Notes under the pieces: model-generated
Databases searched by the model: none
Seen by the model: the letters and a program-made list of their open reading frames with translations, nothing else
What the model was told of the DNA's origin: nothing
Translations under genes and position numbers: made by a program
Shown here: one piece after another, positions 60,474 to 64,000 of the stretch
How positions within the stretch are numbered: the stretch's first letter is position 1
Layout of the letters: each line of letters begins with the position of its first letter
Origin: Ipomoea triloba
Taxonomy: Eukaryota; Streptophyta; Magnoliopsida; Solanales; Convolvulaceae
DNA: 64,000 nucleotides
Reading direction: 5' to 3'
Assembly (NCBI RefSeq): GCF_003576645.1
Contig: NC_044918.1
Location: 30,802,236 to 30,866,235, forward strand

Positions 60474-61211
60474 TGCGGTAGCTCGAGCAGAGACTGAAAG
60501 GATGAGAACTGAATTCGCCGAGTTACGAGCAGAACTTCAAGCCCACCAACGCTCAAGTGAACTTCGACAGGATGTGATGCAAACCATACTCACTGACCTG
60601 TCGCACCAAATGCCTGCCCAAATCCATGCACTCTTCGACGGTTTGTCCTCCTTACTTTCCCTCCGCTATGATGCCAACAAGGGGGAAAAGAAGACTCAGG
60701 GAGGGACTTCAACCAGCAAGAAGAGGGCAAGTGAACCAGCTGGACCTCCTCCTCCTCCAAAAGTTCCAAAGTCAACAAGAAAACAAATGGAGGAAGCTGA
60801 AAGAGCAGATATGTTAAGGATCCAGCGTTCACTGGAAATAGGAGAAAGAAGAGAAGAAGACAAGGAAATCAGAAGAAAGAAACAAGAACAACAAACAGCC
60901 AAAGAGAAGAGAGACAAGCTACTCCTACAGAGCTACAAGGCAGGGACCAAAGAAGACTCAAACGAATATCTTCATGGAATCATAGTAAGTCTTCTTACCA
61001 AAACTGACTTAGCTCTTCATAGCGGTCTCACTCTTCCGGAATGCATCGAATGGTGGAGAGATGGGGTGATTGAAGGCAACTTCATAGGTGAAGCCTTTGT
61101 CAATTACTTCACCTGGATATATCAAACGAATATCTAGAGCAGGTGAACTTTGAAGACCTCCACAAGACACGAGCAGCCATAAACGAGAAGAGGAAAGCGA
61201 ATAAGCAGTAA
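60474..61211 (+). pseudogene. Second, inverted copy of the env-like ORF, frameshifted
   Basis: The same protein as 59398-60180 but on the + strand. It has a 3-bp deletion (AASEP versus ASEP), point differences and a 1-base deletion near 61108 that changes FVNYLHLD to FVNYFTWI and ends translation at 61137. The original frame can be followed to its stop at 61209-61211. The differences show that it is not a plain copy of the same reads. Confidence 0.75.
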
Positions 61212-61454
61212 GCTCTCGATGTCTACATGCATTCGAATTTGATGTTGTTCTTTATCTTCTCTCTTTTCTGCTAAAGCCCTGTAAAACACTCCTGTTATGA
61301 TAATATATATATCTTTTTGTTGGGGTGTTGCGTGAGTTTGGTTATTCTTGCTTTAGTAGATCAGTTGTCAAACTTACCATATGCGCTGAAAATAAAATCA
61401 ATGCTTTTTCTTTTTCAAATCAGCCATATAAGTAAGTATAAGTGTTGGCATCAT

Positions 61455-61469
61455 CAAAAAGGGGGAAAT
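61455..61469 (+). promoter_or_regulatory. Polypurine tract of the inverted copy
   Basis: CAAAAAGGGGGAAAT directly before TGTTAGGAAC, mirroring 59141-59154. Confidence 0.8.
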
Positions 61470-62360
61470 TGTTAGGAACATCATGTAATAGGTTTTGATG
61501 ATACCAACTGTTAAGTAAGAATCCCCAAGTCTCGATACATAGGCAAAACAATGTAAGTTCGATAAGTAAACTAAGAGCGAAAATACAACCGGGTAATTTG
61601 AGCTCAACTCGGGAAATATTTAAGCTTAAGGTAAACTTGTTTGAACAACTTAGAAGTTTTCGTGTTGTAAGCAAACAGATAGATCAGAAGCAGGCACGAG
61701 ACAACTCTGGAGGAATAAGGGTCTACGAGACATCAACTAAGTCTCGAGACACAAGCCAAGTTCGAGAGGTAAGGACCTCTCGATATACCTATCGAGTTCG
61801 AGACGTAAAGAATATTCGAGAGATAGACCTCTCGATACATGGGATTGAAACATCAAGTGGTCGAGACATCTTTTATGGTCTCGATAAACCGGCACTTCTC
61901 CAAGAGCTGAATGTTAGTCAATGTGCATAAAATACTCTAAGTTTGGAGAAGAAGAATATCATGGAGATAAAATATTGAAGAGGTGCTGAGCGGGAGGTTT
62001 CAAAATGGACGGAAGTGGATGACACGTCAGACCTCCACCACAAACGGTCAAGAAGTGCACCAATCCTGAAGTGGTCAGATTCCCCAAACAAGGAATGATG
62101 GGAACATAAAAGAGTAACTTTTTATCCAAAAGAAGCAAGTGAAGCATGAACTCAAGAAAGTGGAATATGGAATATTCACTACAAAACAAAAGGCTCAAGT
62201 TACAAGACCACTACTCCATGAAAAATGCTGAAATTGTGCAAAGACCCATGTTCGGCGTGGGGGAGACAATTTCAAACGGAATAGTTTTCCCTCCAACGGA
62301 ACTATTCTTCTACTCTCATATATAAGGACGTAAAGACACAGAAGAAAAAGGGTTGAAAAA
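61470..62360 (+). mobile_element. Truncated LTR of the inverted SIRE-like copy
   Basis: It matches the reverse complement of 58240-59140 with SNPs and indels, more diverged beyond 62050. It is cut at about 62360, where the sequence switches abruptly to env-like coding sequence on the other strand. Confidence 0.75.
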
Positions 62361-62616
62361 GCCTCATCCGCAGCCCTTTGTGCTGCATTCTCAGCCCACA
62401 CTGCTTGTTCGAGAAGTTCTTCGTGATTGGCTTGGGAGTCACCGGAGCCAGTCACAGGTATTGCAGCGTTTCGAACAACAGCAAGTACATGCTCAAGTTG
62501 AGCCATCCTCTGAGATTGATCAGCCATGAATTGACGCACCTCGCCAATGAAAGCTCGTTCGGCCTGTTGATCAAGGTCAGAAGAAGAAGGAGAAGAAGAT
62601 TGAGTGGTACCTCTAG
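62361..62616 (-). pseudogene. Env-like ORF, N-terminal fragment
   Basis: The - strand frame reads AERAFIGEVRQFMADQSQRM ... EQAVWAENAAQRAADEA and then stops matching. The last 17 residues equal the beginning of the ORF at 60180, so this is the missing upstream part of the same protein. It is bounded by an n at 62617. Confidence 0.65.
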
Positions 62617-62617
62617 T

Positions 62618-64000
62618 NCGTTCAGAAAAGCGCTCTTGACATCCATTTGATATACCTTAAAGTCTTTGAAGGCGGCATATGCGAGAAAGATGCGTATGGC
62701 TTCGAGACGTGCCACTGGAGCGAAGGTTTCATCAAAATCTATTCCTTCCTCCTGACAGTAGCCTTTGGCAACAAGTCTGGCCTTGTTCCTAACAATAACT
62801 CCATCCTCATTCATCTTGTTTCTGAAAACCCACTTTGTACCAATGACATTCTGATGATGAGGTCTCGGAACTAGTTCCCAAACGTCGTTCCTCTCGAACT
62901 GATGAAGTTCCTCTTGTATTGCTTGCACCCAATCTGCGTCCCTTAGAGCCTCATCGATCACCTTAGGCTCTATTTGAGATAGANCTATTATCTCAGGAGC
63001 AACTGGTGCACTCCACCTTTCCCTATTAACCATATCGATGGGAAAGCCTGGGAGTTGGAGCAACAAAATTTCACCCTCTCGAACTGTCTGAGCTTCATCT
63101 GTTGCATTCGAGGGTGTGGACTCAGGTGGTGGCATTAGTAAGACAGAGTTAGGTGCCACCTTATGTGCTTCAGAGGTCTCGGATTCACCTCTCGAAGCTA
63201 CCTGGTCTTCTAGAGCAGATTCACTCACTTGGGACAAGGGGATTGCTGCAGTTGGAGTAGGAGTGTCAGCATCATCTCGAGCAACCCCAGAGGTCTCTCC
63301 TGGACCTCTCGTGTGTTCTACACTTTGTCCCAAGGATATTGCTGTGGCAAGCCTGATATCCTCTCGAAATTGAGCATCTAGTTCAGGATCTTCTTCAGGC
63401 TCGGCTTCATCTTCTTGTGCATCAACAGCTATGCCCTTTCCTTTGTCAGATCGACCAAGATTACTCCTGATTACTTGCATCTCATGGGCACGGTTTTGAA
63501 GCTCGTCGGCTGGGATTTCAGTGAGATCTAACCAGTTTAGTGCAAATCGTTCCTCAGCCTCCATCTCTGCTGCTCTTGAGATCAATTGATCAAAGGGACC
63601 TGTTCTCCAGTTGATCCAGCGAAGTACTCTGGAGAAGTCGTCCAAACTCGATACATTCTCAACACTTTGATTCAATCGAGATGTGATTTCAGCATTCAGC
63701 TCATCAGAGTCAGCAGGTAGGATTTCTGTTGCTGATGCACACTCCACAGCTTGTTCAGTTATCTCTCGAACAACCGAGAGATCATGTGTCAACCCATCAT
63801 TCAGAAAAGCTTGCACTGGGTTCCTGACCACAGTGCCCTGACCATCAGCAGCCACCACACAGTCTAGATCTTCAGCTGCTGGAATATCTACCTCTCGAAC
63901 CACCTGTCGTGGTTCCTCAACAATACCCTGTACTGGATCACTGATCCCAGTACCTTCAACTTCTCGAGCCTCCTCTTGAGGCAAACCAACAGATTCATCA
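62618..64000 (-). CDS. SIRE-like copia pol: integrase-RT linker and RT N-terminal part (partial)
   Basis: The - strand frame is open to the window end, so the start is outside. About 63984-63000 is an acidic, low-complexity stretch ([27 protein letters not shown]) typical of the region between integrase and RT in copia pol. After the n at 62984 the RT begins: [80 protein letters not shown]. The first catalytic Asp (MDVKSAFLN) is present, and the frame is cut at the n at 62617. The catalytic YVDD is not in this piece. The vocabulary fits SIRE/Maximus elements. Confidence 0.8.

Overview
This window is nuclear DNA from a flowering plant, probably a eudicot; I cannot name the species. The evidence is one intron-containing pectin-acting enzyme gene of plant type, plant retrotransposon lineages (Ty3/gypsy Tat-like, a probable Tekay-like solo LTR, Ty1/copia Ale-like and SIRE/Maximus-like), foldback MITEs, AT-rich introns and a very large AT-rich satellite array. 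There is no bacterial-style gene, operon, CRISPR array or RNA gene.

Layout: (1) 1-6716 is the only ordinary gene territory. It holds a five-exon GH28 polygalacturonase-like gene on the + strand (2185-6180), with one MITE just upstream and a second foldback element in intron 1. (2) 6717-9748 is a solo LTR with a perfect ATTAG target duplication. (3) 9754-16610 is a decayed Tat-lineage Ty3/gypsy element on the - strand. Its aRNase H/integrase part is at 14585-16610, and the typical antisense extra ORF lies on the + strand at 12016-14106; stop codons have eroded both. (4) 16611-57515 is a satellite array of roughly 200 head-to-tail monomers in two length classes (about 139 and 173 bp). It is interrupted by a complete Ale-type copia element (18233-22705), a second member of the solo-LTR family in inverted orientation (44372-47761, TSD ACCTG) and an assembly gap. 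Several blocks inside the array are perfectly homogenised (139 bp x21, 310 bp x3, 170 bp x7, 139 bp x4). (5) 57516-64000 contains the 3' end and part of pol of a SIRE-like copia element, scrambled into a head-to-head arrangement with several gaps.

The genes do not form a pathway. The window reads as a gene edge passing into a repeat-dominated, possibly pericentromeric or centromeric block. Five N runs and six single 'n' bases mark joins. At least one single n (16893) joins two contigs whose overlapping ends were not merged, so copy numbers and order in the repeat region should be treated with caution. I found no convincing novel biological system. The strongest candidates for follow-up are the satellite family, its internal ACCTG dyad, and the two insertions that landed on that motif.
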